Assembly: GCA_002320385.1 (NCBI GenBank) | Contig: DCKN01000009.1 | Location: 1 to 38,272 of the forward strand | Origin: Proteobacteria bacterium UBA1673 | GTDB lineage: Bacteria; Pseudomonadota; Gammaproteobacteria; Comchoanobacterales; Comchoanobacteraceae | Direction of reading: 5' to 3' | DNA: 38,272 nt | Shown: positions 26,292 to 34,404 of the stretch, piece after piece | Layout: the number at the start of each line of letters is the position of its first letter | How positions within the stretch are numbered: position 1 is the stretch's first letter | The notes under the pieces: model-generated | The model's input: the letters and a program-made list of their open reading frames with translations, nothing else | What the model was told of the DNA's origin: nothing | Database searches by the model: none | Translations under genes and position numbers: made by a program

Positions 26292-26469
26292 AGGTTAATT
26301 CCATGGTTCATCGTTATATGCTACCGAAACAAGCGAGATTTAGCAATCTAAAATGACATAGAGCAGTGCTGTGGTCACAAAGAACCACTGGGGAGAAGCG
26401 CACGACAAAAAACAGTGTAATTTTGCAATAAATACGCTACAATGAAAACAGCCTTGCCAGGGTGAAGCG

Positions 26470-27783
26470 ATGAAATTACCAGATGACATCATCACATTGT
26501 TACGCCATCAGCAGTTCAGTGCACTATTACACGATGGCATAGTGCTAGATGCATGTCGCAGCGCGTCAAATCAAACCACACTGGATCTTTCAGCAATACT
26601 TATCAGTGCAGACTTAGAAATAACAGCACGACATCAGCTGATGTACGTACTTAACTTAATCACTCAAAAGTTTCCGATAATTTATTTGCACCTCGGGCAG
26701 AATAATATTTATGGTATGGGTAGCCGGTTGATGCAAGGACTACATCAATCGTCGTTGTTGTATTTAGATTTATCAAACTGCGGACTCGATGGTGAAGATC
26801 TCGACTTTTCGGCCCTAGCTAAAGGCTGCCCGAAACTTTATAGTCTAATACTGGAAGGAAATGATCTCAGGCCGTGGCAAGACACCAGTACACGACAAAT
26901 ACCAGTCAATAAGACTGACGGATTTAGGGTTGTCATTCAAAATTTACTCTCACTGGTTCATCTGAAAAATCTTCGAATTCTAAATCTATCAAAAACTAAT
27001 ATTGATATCATAAACACATATTTGGGCGCAGTAATCTGGGTGCTCATTTCTAATCGCGTATTAGAACAGATTGAGTTGAGGGGAATCGGGTTTTCTAAAA
27101 AAGCCTTTGCGTATTGCATTGTCGCTTGTGGTCAAATGAGAAGGGCAAGCCGAAAGCCAGTTACCATTGTGTGCGAAGGCAGTAGGAATAGTGATTTTTT
27201 CAAACAAAGAATACAAAGATGGAATCAAGATCAGCAAAAGAAAAGTCAAGAGCATACGCTAACAGTACTATCTCTATTTAACAAGTATGAGCGGTCGACT
27301 AAAGTTCATCACAACATCAATGCTAGAAGTGACCCACGTGCGTTGGCAGTTGATCTGATAGCGCAGTGCGAGGACATATTGGTATCTTTGAGCACAGACG
27401 TACATCGATTATGGGGTGAGAATAAGCGAAAGGAAAGCATGACATTATCCCCAAGGGCCAAACGGCAGAGGCAGCAGATCTCGACCGAACAAACGTCACA
27501 AGCATATACACTCGGTGAATCGGAAACGATTATATTTGACTATACGCTCACGCCGTGTCGTCTATTTCACTATCCGCAGAAAAAGTTAAAAAGTGGTTCC
27601 AACGGCGCTTATCTGATCCATGACCATTCTATAGGCATTGAAAACATCAATCCTCAGTCCCAAAGTGAAAACAGCCGAGAGGATGAGGTGCATAAGCGCC
27701 GACTTCTTGATCTACCCCAGGACATAAGGATTAAAATTGCCGGGTATCTAGGTGAAGGACAGTGCCAGGTAATCATGCGATAA
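26470..27783 (+). CDS. LRR protein with F-box-like end and bipartite NLS-like motif, candidate host-directed effector
   Basis: A 437-residue protein. Residues about 70-230 contain leucine-rich repeats of the LxxLxLxxNxL type (for example YLHLGQNNI, YLDLSNCGLDGEDL, SLILEGNDL, ILNLSKTNI). The middle is charged and has KRK (319-321), ten residues on from KR a second cluster KRQR (331-334), a classical bipartite nuclear-localisation pattern. The C-terminus ends in RRLLDLPQDIRIKIAGYL (410-427), which looks like the first half of an F-box; the N-terminal MKLPDDIITLL is faintly similar. No signal peptide is seen. Proteins with LRR and F-box parts are typical of eukaryotes and of intracellular bacteria that secrete effectors. 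Both the F-box and NLS reading are inference. AGGGTGA precedes the ATG. Confidence 0.6.
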   Translation: MKLPDDIITLLRHQQFSALLHDGIVLDACRSASNQTTLDLSAILISADLEITARHQLMYVLNLITQKFPIIYLHLGQNNIYGMGSRLMQGLHQSSLLYLDLSNCGLDGEDLDFSALAKGCPKLYSLILEGNDLRPWQDTSTRQIPVNKTDGFRVVIQNLLSLVHLKNLRILNLSKTNIDIINTYLGAVIWVLISNRVLEQIELRGIGFSKKAFAYCIVACGQMRRASRKPVTIVCEGSRNSDFFKQRIQRWNQDQQKKSQEHTLTVLSLFNKYERSTKVHHNINARSDPRALAVDLIAQCEDILVSLSTDVHRLWGENKRKESMTLSPRAKRQRQQISTEQTSQAYTLGESETIIFDYTLTPCRLFHYPQKKLKSGSNGAYLIHDHSIGIENINPQSQSENSREDEVHKRRLLDLPQDIRIKIAGYLGEGQCQVIMR

Positions 27784-27817
27784 CTATGGAGTCTAGTACC
27801 AGATGCTCATTGAGTCT

Positions 27818-29221
27818 CTAATGGTGTCCAGGACAAAATGACTCTTTAATCCAGTGGTAAAGCGCATCAAGTCCCATAGCTTCTCCTCCTTTTGGGCGAC
27901 CCGGTCGAGAAGAATCATTATAGCAAGAGGCATCAATATGTAACCAGTCCGCATCACATTTTACAAAATGCTGTAAGAATAGTGCTGCAGTAATTGCCCC
28001 ACCAAATGGCGACTTACCTGTAGATGATAGATCAGCAATATCCGATTCAATCTGTCGCTCATAAGGTTTAAACAGTGGCAGTGGCCAAAGGGGATCATCA
28101 TTCCGCATACTCGTTTCGACCAACGCATGAGCGTGTTTTGGATTATTGCAAAAAAAACCAGGAAGCTCCATGCCAAGTGCCACCCGCTGTGCGCCGGTCA
28201 GCGTGCCGTAGTCAATGATACAAGAAGGGTTATCCTCGCTTGCGGCTGTCAAAAGATCGGCAAGGACAAGGCGGCCCTCAGCATCAGTGTGGCCAATTTC
28301 TACCGTGAGCCCAGAGCGAGAGGTAAATACATCTCCAGGTAGAAAAGCATTTCCAGATATGGAGTTATCAACTGCTGCTACCCACAAACATAGGGAGACT
28401 GGCAACTTAGTAGACATAATCAGCTCCGCGAGAGCAATCATATGTGCCGCACCACCCATGTCTTTTTTCATCGTTTGCATAGCGTTGTGAGGTTTAACCT
28501 GAACACCGCCTGTGTCAAAACACACGCCTTTGCCAACCAGTGCTAAGAGAGGATGTTCTGGTTTACCCCAGCGCAAGCACAGCATACGGGGCGCGCGAGC
28601 ACTCGCCCGGCCAACGGCATGGATCAAGGGATAATTCCTTTCTAAGAGTTCGTCGCCAACAATTTCGGTATAATTGGCCTGATGTTTCTTTGCAAGCGCA
28701 GAGCAAATATCGCTGAGATCTTCTGGTCCGAAGTCTTCTGCAGGCGTATTAATCCAGTTACGGATATGGTAAGCGCCGGTCATTAGGCAGTTAAGCTCAA
28801 ACTGCGTCTTTTTAGATAGTTGGTCAATGAGGAGAACTGGGTGAGGATTCTTACTGGGTTTATATCGTGAAAATCGATAGCAGAAAAGTCCCCAGACCCT
28901 TGCAAACTTTTTAAGATCATCCTGCGTTATGCTGGTTTGGTCTATTCGATATTGCGCTTCTGGAAGCTGTTGTATAACAGCAGCGAAATCCCAAATATCT
29001 GCATGTGTATGCCATCCAAACAACACCATGGCAAGGGAGCCATCATCTTGCGGAATTTTGCAAACTTGGCCGATATTGCCGACAAAATTATGTGCAGTCA
29101 TCCAGGTTTTTTGGGCACTGTTGAGTCCAGAAATCTGATCCAATTTGCCTGGTTCAACGGCGACAAGATCGATCACGGCACGTTTAGCGTCTGGAGTATG
29201 GGTACGGCCGAAGAGTTCCAT
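27818..29221 (-). CDS. M17-family cytosolic (leucyl) aminopeptidase
   Basis: An aminopeptidase of family M17 that removes N-terminal residues from peptides and uses two metal ions. The C-terminal catalytic domain is intact: VGKGVCFDTGGVQVKP with the Lys and Asp ligands, MKKDMGGAAH with the next Asp, and HTDAEGRLVLADLL with the Asp, Glu and the bicarbonate-binding Arg. The N-terminal half is the family's less conserved domain. I chose ATG 29221 (467 residues); an in-frame ATG at 29290 would add 23 residues that do not look like family sequence. The protein resembles the shorter M17 type more than E. coli PepA (503). Confidence 0.9.
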   Translation of the reverse strand: MELFGRTHTPDAKRAVIDLVAVEPGKLDQISGLNSAQKTWMTAHNFVGNIGQVCKIPQDDGSLAMVLFGWHTHADIWDFAAVIQQLPEAQYRIDQTSITQDDLKKFARVWGLFCYRFSRYKPSKNPHPVLLIDQLSKKTQFELNCLMTGAYHIRNWINTPAEDFGPEDLSDICSALAKKHQANYTEIVGDELLERNYPLIHAVGRASARAPRMLCLRWGKPEHPLLALVGKGVCFDTGGVQVKPHNAMQTMKKDMGGAAHMIALAELIMSTKLPVSLCLWVAAVDNSISGNAFLPGDVFTSRSGLTVEIGHTDAEGRLVLADLLTAASEDNPSCIIDYGTLTGAQRVALGMELPGFFCNNPKHAHALVETSMRNDDPLWPLPLFKPYERQIESDIADLSSTGKSPFGGAITAALFLQHFVKCDADWLHIDASCYNDSSRPGRPKGGEAMGLDALYHWIKESFCPGHH

Positions 29222-29528
29222 CAAGTGATAATCCCTGTATTGTAAATTTAGCTCTCCAAAATAACAAAACTTCTTATGAAGCACAACCATATGTCCATAT
29301 TTTCATGTGCCGCTGACGAAACACGGCATGTATCCATTAAAATTTGACCGCTTATGCCAACATCAGTCACCATAATAAGTTTTACGGATTAATTCGATGA
29401 GTAACAATAGCGTTTATATTTAATAATTGCGTATTTTTGGTCAACAATTCGATATAAATGTATGAAAAAAGGGAAAAAATTAAAATTATGGTCTATATAT
29501 AGTAGTAGAGGCAAAATAAGGAGAGCGT
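29222..29528. other. Divergent gap between the M17 peptidase and the leader-like ORF
   Basis: No gene is visible. Promoters for both directions should lie here. There is an imperfect hairpin built on TGCCG/CGGCA at about 29308-29329 and an AT-rich stretch at 29420-29520, with a TATATATAG that could serve as a -10 region near 29500. Confidence 0.3.
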
Positions 29529-29579
29529 ATGGGAAATACTCGTAAAAAGGGGAACGATGATAGTTATTCATCATTCTAA
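29529..29579 (+). CDS. 16-codon leader-like ORF with strong Shine-Dalgarno
   Basis: A short frame (MGNTRKKGNDDSYSSF) opens with ATG after a near-perfect AAGGAGAG and ends 26 nt before the membrane-protein start at 29606. Upstream is an AT-rich stretch rich in A and T runs that could hold the promoter. The strong translation signal on a tiny frame suggests a leader peptide or small protein. I have no homologue in mind. Confidence 0.4.
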   Translation: MGNTRKKGNDDSYSSF

Positions 29580-29605
29580 GTAAAACTAACAGTAAGAGGT
29601 ACATT

Positions 29606-30007
29606 ATGTTAAATGCAAGTGTCGTAGTACTCATTTATGGGTTCATATTACTTGTTTTAGCTTTAAAATTTCTCAAGTCACCAAATGAAATTAAATTAAT
29701 AGCTAAACATGTAGAAGGCGATCACGGTGTAGCATTCTTTGCTGGGTTGATACCTTTAATCATTGGTACAGTGGTATTATTCCATTTTGCGCCATTGATG
29801 ACAGGTGCGCCAATGAATACGTTAGCAACCATCTTGGGTGGTTTGACAACGTTAATTGGGGTATACCGTCTATGGTTTACACCGTTGTGGGGTAGCCATT
29901 TAAAGGCTTTTGCAGCATCCAAGCATTTGCATGTCGTTATAGGGCTCTATTTTATCATTGCAGTTGTCCTATTGCTCATAGGAGGGCATGTCATTGCTAT
30001 CGGTTGA
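29606..30007 (+). CDS. Four-helix membrane protein, hypothetical
   Basis: A 133-residue protein with four clear hydrophobic segments: about residues 3-22, 42-62, 72-92 and 108-130. It has few charges and the loops hold His residues (KHVEGDHG, KHLHVVIG). I recognise no family. Its ATG follows a modest AAGAGG. It sits after the 16-codon ORF and ends at a strong terminator, so the two may form one small transcript. Composition and codon use look normal for the window, which supports a real gene. Confidence 0.75.
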   Translation: MLNASVVVLIYGFILLVLALKFLKSPNEIKLIAKHVEGDHGVAFFAGLIPLIIGTVVLFHFAPLMTGAPMNTLATILGGLTTLIGVYRLWFTPLWGSHLKAFAASKHLHVVIGLYFIIAVVLLLIGGHVIAIG

Positions 30008-30027
30008 TCATATAGATAGTCATTTTT

Positions 30028-30068
30028 AAAAAACAGATGCCCGCAAATAGATGTGGGCATTTGTTTTT
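30028..30068. terminator. Bidirectional rho-independent terminator
   Basis: The 8-bp stem ATGCCCGC (30037-30044) with GTGGGCAT (30053-30060, one G-U pair) has TTGTTTTT after it on the plus strand. On the minus strand the same stem is followed by CTGTTTTTT. It would end transcripts from the four-helix gene on one side and from the small minus-strand ORF on the other. Confidence 0.85.
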
Positions 30069-30087
30069 GGGGTGTATTAGTTGCGCA

Positions 30088-30285
30088 TCAACGATAGATC
30101 TTACCATCAACAAGACCATACAGCATGATCATATGAATGATTGTAAACAATACGTGAGAAATCAAAACTGCATGATGCAGAAAAAGACAAGCAGATGATC
30201 GCTGATAGTAATCAATGGAGAAGCCTTGCATGGAAAGATGATACAATCCTTTGAAGCATCCAAAGCGATTATCTTGAATAATCAC
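30088..30285 (-). CDS. Small membrane ORF ending at the shared terminator
   Basis: A 65-residue minus-strand frame with a hydrophobic stretch (about residues 33-58) and several His. From its second Met (MQGFSIDYY) it would be 47 residues long. An AAAGGA lies about 15 nt before that Met, too far for a good site. The frame stops 20 nt before the terminator, whose minus-strand side has its own T-run, which implies that something is transcribed leftward here. No homologue recognised; it could be a fragment of a longer lost gene. Confidence 0.35.
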   Translation of the reverse strand: MIIQDNRFGCFKGLYHLSMQGFSIDYYQRSSACLFLHHAVLISHVLFTIIHMIMLYGLVDGKIYR

Positions 30286-30333
30286 CGATTAAACTGGCAT
30301 AAAAGCATGACTTGTGGCACAATACGTTCAGTT

Positions 30334-30407
30334 GCGCCCGTAGCTCAGTTGGATAGAGTATCTGGCTTCGAACCAGGTGGTCGGGAGTTCGAATCTCTCC
30401 GGGCGTG
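30334..30407 (+). tRNA. tRNA-Arg (anticodon UCG)
   Basis: A 74-nt cloverleaf: acceptor stem GCGCCCG (30334-30340) with CGGGCGT (30400-30406), D arm GCTC...GAGT, anticodon stem TCTGG/CCAGG around loop CTTCGAA, and T arm GGGAG/CTCTC around TTCGAAT. The loop places TCG at positions 34-36, so it reads CGA, and by wobble CGG. The first acceptor pair is G-U. No CCA is encoded (GCGTC follows), so CCA must be added by the nucleotidyltransferase. A weak promoter-like CACAAT lies about 10 nt before the tRNA. Confidence 0.93.
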
Positions 30408-30766
30408 CGTCTTTGCAAGTCACAAGATAATTGCATGCTGGCAACACTTATCTTAGTGAGCTCCGCTCGATCGAGTTGTCCATTAATCAATCAAACGGCC
30501 TTCTCAATGCGCATATATAAACAGTTAACAAGCGGTGGTCTTAACTGCGGTTTCATCATCACATTAAATGCCAGACACTGTTTATTCGATACAAAGCCAG
30601 TTGTAAGCTTGATAAGAAGAAAAAAGACTCAATAAACTGCTCAAAGCAAGCGCAAACATCAGAAAAAATAAGCAAAACTTAGAAGATGTTGACAATCAGG
30701 CAAGCAAAAGCTATAACAGATAACCAGATCAAAGAACACGCGCTGAACCAGGGGTAAGGACAGGCC
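30408..30766. other. Gap between tRNA-Arg and the ELM1-like gene
   Basis: A 359-nt stretch with no gene I would defend; the longest plus frame (30405-30635) lacks a ribosome binding site and overlaps the tRNA end. There is a CTCGATCGAG palindrome near 30468. The end holds the AAGGA that precedes the next start. Confidence 0.4.
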
Positions 30767-31981
30767 ATGATATCGATTTTCATCATCTCATTCATCAGTA
30801 GCTCATGGACAAAAAATGGTGGCGACTGGCTCAATTTGACCACGATTCAGAATGCTTACCAGCATCACCATGCAGAACTTGCATCCACGCAAGTTGAAAC
30901 AGCTATCTGTGAGCCCGGTGACCTTGACTTAATCATAAATAAAGCATCTGATGATCCTCACAATCAGTATAAGTTAATCTTTGTTTCCGATCACGGAGCC
31001 AAAGCAATACGTACACTCAATGACCTGCCGTCCAATGTCGAAATCATTTGGTCAGGACATCAATTGGTGGCAGGATGGGAGCTGCTGCCCGTCAATAAGT
31101 GGTATCTTCCCGAGCACAGCCTTCCAATCTCAGATAGCCACCATCTAAGAAATATGGTCCCCCTGCCTGGCGTTATAACCCCAGGCTACAAATTATCAGG
31201 CCATGCGACTGATCGAGAACGCACCACATCACCATACACAAAAGAAGTGATTTGGATGCTGAGCGGCGATGCCAGAAAAGATGTCGCTGATGATAGCGCT
31301 TTGATTGATAGTTGGCTTTTACTCAAGCCGGATTACGCTGAGAAGGTGGTTCAAATAATGACTGAAAACTCAGTCTTTAATGATGCCCAAAAAGTATCCA
31401 TCGTCAACAGCCCTCGAACAGGACAATGGGAAATCTTGAAAGACTCTTCAATTTTCAGCGCTATGCGGCTGGGTAAAACAGGGTACCACAGTAAACCGCT
31501 CAATCTAGATAGCAACATTGATCCTATCACACAATCAGCTCAACTAGCTGTATCAACACACCTGCCCAACGCAACAATTGATATTAGCCACTACTGGAGA
31601 GAAGAGCCAAGCCAAAAAGATGATCCCGTCATTCACCACAGTAACTATAATGCTAAAATAGATGACTTTTTGCAAAACCCTAAAGCACTTTTATTAATTC
31701 CGGGCGATTCAGTAACCGAAGTATCAAAGATCATTTCCACCCAGCATTGCATCGATCACAGACACAAAGTGTTTGTCGTACTCACAGATACCATGACACC
31801 ATCAATTGCCAGCTGGATAGAAAGCTTATATTCACAAGGGTATTTTGGCGCTATTGAGGTTAGATCAGACCGCGAGCCATCGCTATTGCCCGTACGAGAT
31901 GCCAGCGCTGAGCCCAAGAATATCTTATTAGAGGTCAAGCAGAGTCTTGACAGCGCAGCGACGCTATCCAATAGACCCTAA
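30767..31981 (+). CDS. ELM1-family (mitochondrial fission ELM1-like) GT-B-type protein
   Basis: A 404-residue protein that matches the pattern of the ELM1 family, named after a plant mitochondrial fission factor and found in many proteobacteria. Visible landmarks are FVSDHGAKAIRTL (about 72-84), WMLSGDARKD (about 163-172), SIVNSPRTGQW (about 211-221, the family's N-S-x-R-T block) and LLIPGDSVTEVSKI (about 307-320, the family's P-x-D-S-V/M-S/T-E block). The layout resembles a GT-B glycosyltransferase with a nucleotide-sugar-like site. Bacterial function is unsettled; a role in envelope glycan work is one idea. AAGGA lies 6 nt before the ATG. It is a stand-alone gene beside the tRNA. Confidence 0.7.
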   Translation: MISIFIISFISSSWTKNGGDWLNLTTIQNAYQHHHAELASTQVETAICEPGDLDLIINKASDDPHNQYKLIFVSDHGAKAIRTLNDLPSNVEIIWSGHQLVAGWELLPVNKWYLPEHSLPISDSHHLRNMVPLPGVITPGYKLSGHATDRERTTSPYTKEVIWMLSGDARKDVADDSALIDSWLLLKPDYAEKVVQIMTENSVFNDAQKVSIVNSPRTGQWEILKDSSIFSAMRLGKTGYHSKPLNLDSNIDPITQSAQLAVSTHLPNATIDISHYWREEPSQKDDPVIHHSNYNAKIDDFLQNPKALLLIPGDSVTEVSKIISTQHCIDHRHKVFVVLTDTMTPSIASWIESLYSQGYFGAIEVRSDREPSLLPVRDASAEPKNILLEVKQSLDSAATLSNRP

Positions 31982-32204
31982 GTATCCCTGCCATCACATC
32001 AAACATGACCATTGGGTTGACTAATAGCAAATAAGATGCACCACCAGAAACAATCATCAGCTGGGTATCAAAACAGTCACCTATCATTGATATAACAATC
32101 CACCGTCTTACCTCAATCACCAAATGATAAGTATCATTTTGCTAGTCCATGCTTTCACGGCGCAAACAGTAGGTGTTTATGATATTGACCATTTGGGTGG
32201 TTGG

Positions 32205-32531
32205 TTACTCAGTTGCCAGATATTGTCGCTTGTTTGCTACGCCAGCCCACTCGTCAGCGTTGGTTGGGGCGGGTTTTACAGAATCAATCATTGGCCACTT
32301 TTCAGCATAAACACGATTGATCTCAAGAAAGTCCTTCTGGTCCTCAGGCAAGTCATCTTCAGCATAAATTGCTTTGACAGGACATTCATCCACACAAAGA
32401 TTGCAATCAATACATTCATTGGGGTTAATCACTAAAAAATTAGGCCCTTCATGGAAGCAGTCGACAGGGCAGACATCAACACAGTCCGTGTACTTGCAGC
32501 GTATGCATTGTTCGGTCACTACATAAGTCAT
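32205..32531 (-). CDS. fdxA: Seven-iron ferredoxin FdxA
   Basis: A soluble low-potential electron carrier with one 3Fe-4S and one 4Fe-4S cluster. The 108 residues are of family length. The cluster motif CIRCKYTDCVDVCPVDCF opens at Cys9, and the second motif CIDCNLCVDECP lies at about 40-51. The C-terminal extension (EINRVYAEKWPMID) is typical of FdxA. The start ATG is at 32531. It converges on the ELM1-like gene with 223 nt between them that hold nothing recognisable. Confidence 0.96.
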   Translation of the reverse strand: MTYVVTEQCIRCKYTDCVDVCPVDCFHEGPNFLVINPNECIDCNLCVDECPVKAIYAEDDLPEDQKDFLEINRVYAEKWPMIDSVKPAPTNADEWAGVANKRQYLATE

Positions 32532-32630
32532 AAGCTAGCCCTGTTGTTAAAAGCAATCTAATTTCAGCAGCGGATTATGGCGCTGAATACAAAAATTGTC
32601 AAGCGTTTTGCGCAACAAATGACGGTGTTA

Positions 32631-33596
32631 TCATCTTGGCATATGTCCATTTGTTGCGGCATTCTGAGTAGGGTCTATAGTTCGGTCGGCCGTGCTTACC
32701 ATATTGCAAGCCCAGGTGTATAACTGGACTGGGAGCAATGGGTTTAGTTGAACAGATTGGATCACAGTTTGGGTTTTCTCTTTGGCAAAACTTGCGATCG
32801 CATCTTTTGATGCTTGCAGTAAGCTGATGCCGCCAATCGTACTAAGCGTTGACAACATCAATGGTAAATATTGATTTCCCACTAGGGCGTAGACTGTTTG
32901 AAACGCCGGGCTAGTGTATAGTAGAGAGCAACAAGCTAGTAAGCTAAGTCCCCCTAACACTGTGCGATGGAAGTAGGGTGCTGTTACTAATAAGTAGTCC
33001 CAGTCTGTGCAGATATTTCCCCATGCTCGGTTTAAAGAGTAAGGGATCCAAGTACGAGCCACTGTTTCTCCATGTTGATGGCGAATGCAATCATTCACTA
33101 GGTCAAGCGCAATGATAGCCACCAGTGGGGCAAAAAGAACAAAAGTTAATACAGAGTTCACAGGAATCGCAAAATCTAACACAAGGCCGGATAGCGCTGC
33201 AATAAGAGCACTTTTTCGCATAACTGGCTTACCGAGAAAATGCTGATTTGATGATGACTTTGGGTGCATTACACGATGAGCAATCAATATAATATTAATA
33301 TATAGCATGGTTTGTATAACTGATCGGATAATGAAATGAGCGATTGCAACACCTGCAAGGAACATCAGAATATTTTGAATGGTAAAAATAGGAGCAAGGA
33401 CATTCAGCGCCCCAGTTACGCGGTTCTTTAAAGCATTGAGAATATCTGTAATAGGCTTAGCTATCCGTCCGAGGGCAGTTGAGGTTGTTGATTCATGCAG
33501 ATTTTTGAAGAGAGAGCCGCCGCTAGGGATATTCTTGCTAGTGCCCTGGCCGCTAGCTTTTTTTGATAGAGGCTTAATTTTAGTTTTTTCAGTCAT
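32631..33596 (-). CDS. Polytopic membrane protein, hypothetical
   Basis: A 321-residue protein with a basic, Ser/Gly-rich N-terminal part (about 1-60) that looks cytoplasmic, then about six hydrophobic segments (near 70-85, 90-105, 130-150, 155-175, 210-230 and 235-255) and a polar C-terminus. I recognise no family. The start is ATG 33596: GGAG lies 6 nt upstream, while the frame could extend to TTG 33608. A TATAAT near 33624 on the minus strand is a possible -10. It shares a divergent promoter region with ssb. Its layout would also fit a secreted or membrane-inserted orphan protein of an intracellular bacterium, but that is speculation. Confidence 0.6.
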   Translation of the reverse strand: MTEKTKIKPLSKKASGQGTSKNIPSGGSLFKNLHESTTSTALGRIAKPITDILNALKNRVTGALNVLAPIFTIQNILMFLAGVAIAHFIIRSVIQTMLYINIILIAHRVMHPKSSSNQHFLGKPVMRKSALIAALSGLVLDFAIPVNSVLTFVLFAPLVAIIALDLVNDCIRHQHGETVARTWIPYSLNRAWGNICTDWDYLLVTAPYFHRTVLGGLSLLACCSLLYTSPAFQTVYALVGNQYLPLMLSTLSTIGGISLLQASKDAIASFAKEKTQTVIQSVQLNPLLPVQLYTWACNMVSTADRTIDPTQNAATNGHMPR

Positions 33597-33826
33597 CATG
33601 TGCTCCAATTCTTGAATATTGATTATAGCATCGAGCAGCTAAAAGATCGAGCGTCATTATACATGTTACATTATGACATGTCAATGATTGTGGGGATCTG
33701 ATAATGAGATGGAACTTTGGTCTTTCTGAAATACTAAAAATGTCATAGATATCAACGAGCACAGTATGGGGTTTTCTAAAAAAATATGTTACGCTAGCAT
33801 CAAATCTAACACTACAAGAGGTTATC
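33597..33826. promoter_or_regulatory. Divergent promoter region between the polytopic orphan and ssb
   Basis: The gap is AT-rich and carries a minus-strand TATAAT (about 33621-33626) for the orphan gene. A TGACATGTCA palindrome (33674-33683) is a possible operator. No typical LexA box (CTG-N10-CAG with the E. coli consensus) is evident before ssb. The ssb start has AAGAGG at a usual distance. Confidence 0.4.
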
Positions 33827-34285
33827 ATGGCAAAACGCGGTATCAACATGGTTATTATTATGGGCAACGTTGGCGTTGAGCCTGAAGTGCGCTACACCCC
33901 ATCAGGATCTGCGGTGACCAACTTAAGTATTGCAACCAGCGAAAGTTGGAAAGACAAGCAGTCTGGCGAGATGCAGGAAAGAACGGAGTGGCATCGTATC
34001 GTCTTTTATAACAAGCTGGCAGAAATTGTTGGCCAATACGTCCGCAAGGGAAGTAAGCTTTACATTAAAGGCAACATCAGGACGCGCAAATGGCAAGACC
34101 AATCAGGACAAGACCGTTATACGACCGAGATCATTGCGGAAGATATGCAGATGCTTGACAAAAAAGGTGAAATCGATCTTGAAGGAACGCCTAGTTTTGA
34201 CCAAGCGCCACAATCTCAATCACAGCCGTCGCAGTCAGCAGCGCCTACAGTAGATCAAACTGAGCATGACGATATACCTTTTTGA
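33827..34285 (+). CDS. ssb: Single-stranded DNA-binding protein
   Basis: SSB binds single-stranded DNA as a tetramer and recruits replication and repair proteins by its tail. The 152 residues have an N-terminal OB-fold (about 1-110) with INMVIIMGNVGVEPEVRYTPSG in two parts, the aromatic EWHRIVFYNKLAE and RTRKWQDQSGQDRY, then a Gln/Ser/Pro-rich linker. The last five residues DDIPF are the conserved interaction tip. Ordinary for the family. Confidence 0.96.
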   Translation: MAKRGINMVIIMGNVGVEPEVRYTPSGSAVTNLSIATSESWKDKQSGEMQERTEWHRIVFYNKLAEIVGQYVRKGSKLYIKGNIRTRKWQDQSGQDRYTTEIIAEDMQMLDKKGEIDLEGTPSFDQAPQSQSQPSQSAAPTVDQTEHDDIPF

Positions 34286-34404
34286 ATTTTAAGTATGCCG
34301 CGCAACACAAAAAATCATTCCCAAAGGTAACGATTTAGAGCAGTAGACAGCAGCTAAAAAACGAATTATGATGATACGCATCTTCATTAACGGAATTATT
34401 AATC

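Noticed and set aside
28937..29245. 102-residue plus-strand frame opposite the M17 peptidase
   Set aside because: It mirrors the well-supported peptidase gene and has no ribosome binding site.
30269..30490. 73-residue minus-strand frame across the tRNA
   Set aside because: It is the antisense of tRNA-Arg; its middle is the translated tRNA complement, a common false gene.
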